Positions 5,894-6,608 of a stretch of 6,608 bases of DNA are shown in pieces. The position numbers and the translations under genes were made by a program. The stretch lies in the NCBI GenBank assembly GCA_023433185.1, contig JAEZEN010000563.1:1-6608 (forward strand). The letters are read 5' to 3'. Below the pieces are notes generated by a model. That model was not told where the DNA came from, ran no database searches, and saw only the letters and a list, made by a program, of their open reading frames with translations. Source of the stretch: Pseudomonadota bacterium (GTDB lineage Bacteria > Pseudomonadota > Alphaproteobacteria > Rhizobiales > Kaistiaceae). Every line of letters starts with the position of its first letter. Position 1 is the stretch's first letter.

Positions 5894-6608
5894 TCAGGAA
5901 CGGCTGAAGGCGAAGCGCGTCGCCTGCCGGTAGGTTTCGCCCGGTCGCAGCACGGCGCTGGGGAAACCGGGCTGGTTCGCCGCGTCCGGGAACAACTGCG
6001 GCTCGAAGCAGCAGCCGGCGTTCCTCCCGTAGCGGCGCCCCCCGAGCCCCGGCACCGCGACGTTCAGGTAGCTGCCGTCGTAGAACTGGACGCCGGGCTC
6101 GCTCGACCACACGTCGAGGGCGATGCCGTTCGCCGCCGCGAGCCGGGCCTGGTGCCGGGGTTCCGCCGCGCGTTCCCGTCCGACGACGTAGTTCACATCG
6201 TAGACGACCCGCGCGCCGTCGCGGAGGCGGCGGATCGGTGCCGCCAACCGGCGGTCGAAGTCGGTGCCGTCGACCGCGCGGATCTCGCCGGTGGGCACCA
6301 GCGTGTCGTCGGTGGGCGTGATGGCGTCGGCGTCGATGCGGACGACATGGTCGAGGATGTCGGCGCCGCCATCGAGGTTGAAGTAGCTGTGCTGGGCGAG
6401 GCTGACGAGGGTCGGGGCGTCGGTCGTTGCCTCGGCGTCGAAGCGGAGCGTCGCGGGCGCCTCGACGGTGTAGCGGCAGGTCGCCGTCACCCGTCCGGGG
6501 TAGCCCTGGTCGCCGTCGGGACTCACGAGCTCCAGCGTGACGCTGGTCGCATCGTGGGTGACGATCCGCCAGTTGCGGCGCCCGAAGCCCTCCGGGCCGC
6601 CGTGGAGT
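5894..6608 (-). CDS. galM: Aldose 1-epimerase (galactose mutarotase), 5' end outside window
   Basis: Interconverts alpha and beta anomers of aldoses such as galactose and glucose. The frame is open to the right edge; 237 residues plus stop are visible of a family length near 340, so about 100 N-terminal residues are missing. The GTG at 6526 is internal, because the sequence before it continues the family pattern, including LHGGPEGFGRRNW at 6607-6569 with the HGG motif. Next come SPDGDQGYPG and then HSYFNL, whose His (codon 6391-6389) is the catalytic acid position. Then come the Asp of YDVNYVV, EPGVQFYDG, and the C-terminal Glu in CFEPQLFPDA (codon 6004-6002), the catalytic base position. In most relatives the Asp is followed by His (DHN); here it is Val (DVN). 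No other galactose-pathway gene is in view. The next gene on this strand starts 44 bp after its stop. Confidence 0.95.
   Translation of the reverse strand, partial: LHGGPEGFGRRNWRIVTHDATSVTLELVSPDGDQGYPGRVTATCRYTVEAPATLRFDAEATTDAPTLVSLAQHSYFNLDGGADILDHVVRIDADAITPTDDTLVPTGEIRAVDGTDFDRRLAAPIRRLRDGARVVYDVNYVVGRERAAEPRHQARLAAANGIALDVWSSEPGVQFYDGSYLNVAVPGLGGRRYGRNAGCCFEPQLFPDAANQPGFPSAVLRPGETYRQATRFAFSRS

Noticed and set aside
4899..5933. 344-codon open frame on the + strand opposite the binding protein
   Set aside because: Arg/Gly/Asp-rich with no recognisable domain; the - strand frame has a signal peptide and family pattern.

Overview
The window is GC-rich, with strong third-position G/C bias in the genes. 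The protein families point to an alphaproteobacterium, probably of the Rhizobiales (Hyphomicrobiales): a fused CysN-CysC, a short Flp-type pilin, and a compact M17 aminopeptidase followed by a MarR-type regulator. The genus cannot be fixed from the sequence alone.

Layout. On the + strand, the left third (1-2488) holds the end of cysD and a complete cysNC, overlapping by one base (TGATG). Together they make activated sulfate: ATP sulfurylase (CysD plus the CysN GTPase) forms APS, and the CysC domain phosphorylates it to PAPS. The rest of the window (2540-6608) is on the - strand. In transcription order from the right edge it reads: aldose 1-epimerase (galM, 5' end outside the window), a PhnD-like periplasmic substrate-binding protein with a signal peptide, a small Flp/type IVb pilin, an M17 leucyl aminopeptidase-family enzyme, and a short MarR-family regulator. 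cysNC and the MarR gene converge on a 51-bp gap filled mostly by a GC-rich hairpin.

Regulatory structure. The only sizeable non-coding stretch is 4638-4910 (273 bp), between the substrate-binding protein and the pilin. It contains an AT-rich patch (about 36% GC by hand count over 4741-4820) with a perfect 7-bp inverted repeat (4761-4782) upstream of the pilin, the best candidate for a control region here. GC-rich hairpins sit directly after the stops of the substrate-binding protein and the pilin. None has a clear U-tract.

Functional view. The sulfate genes form a real operon. The five - strand genes do not form an obvious single pathway (sugar epimerase, solute binding, pilus, peptidase, regulator) and look like neighbouring small transcription units. 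The window reads as ordinary chromosome: I see no mobile element, CRISPR array, RNA gene or clearly new multi-gene system. The items most worth a second look are the orphan substrate-binding protein, the isolated pilin gene with its AT-rich dyad, and the aminopeptidase-MarR pair.
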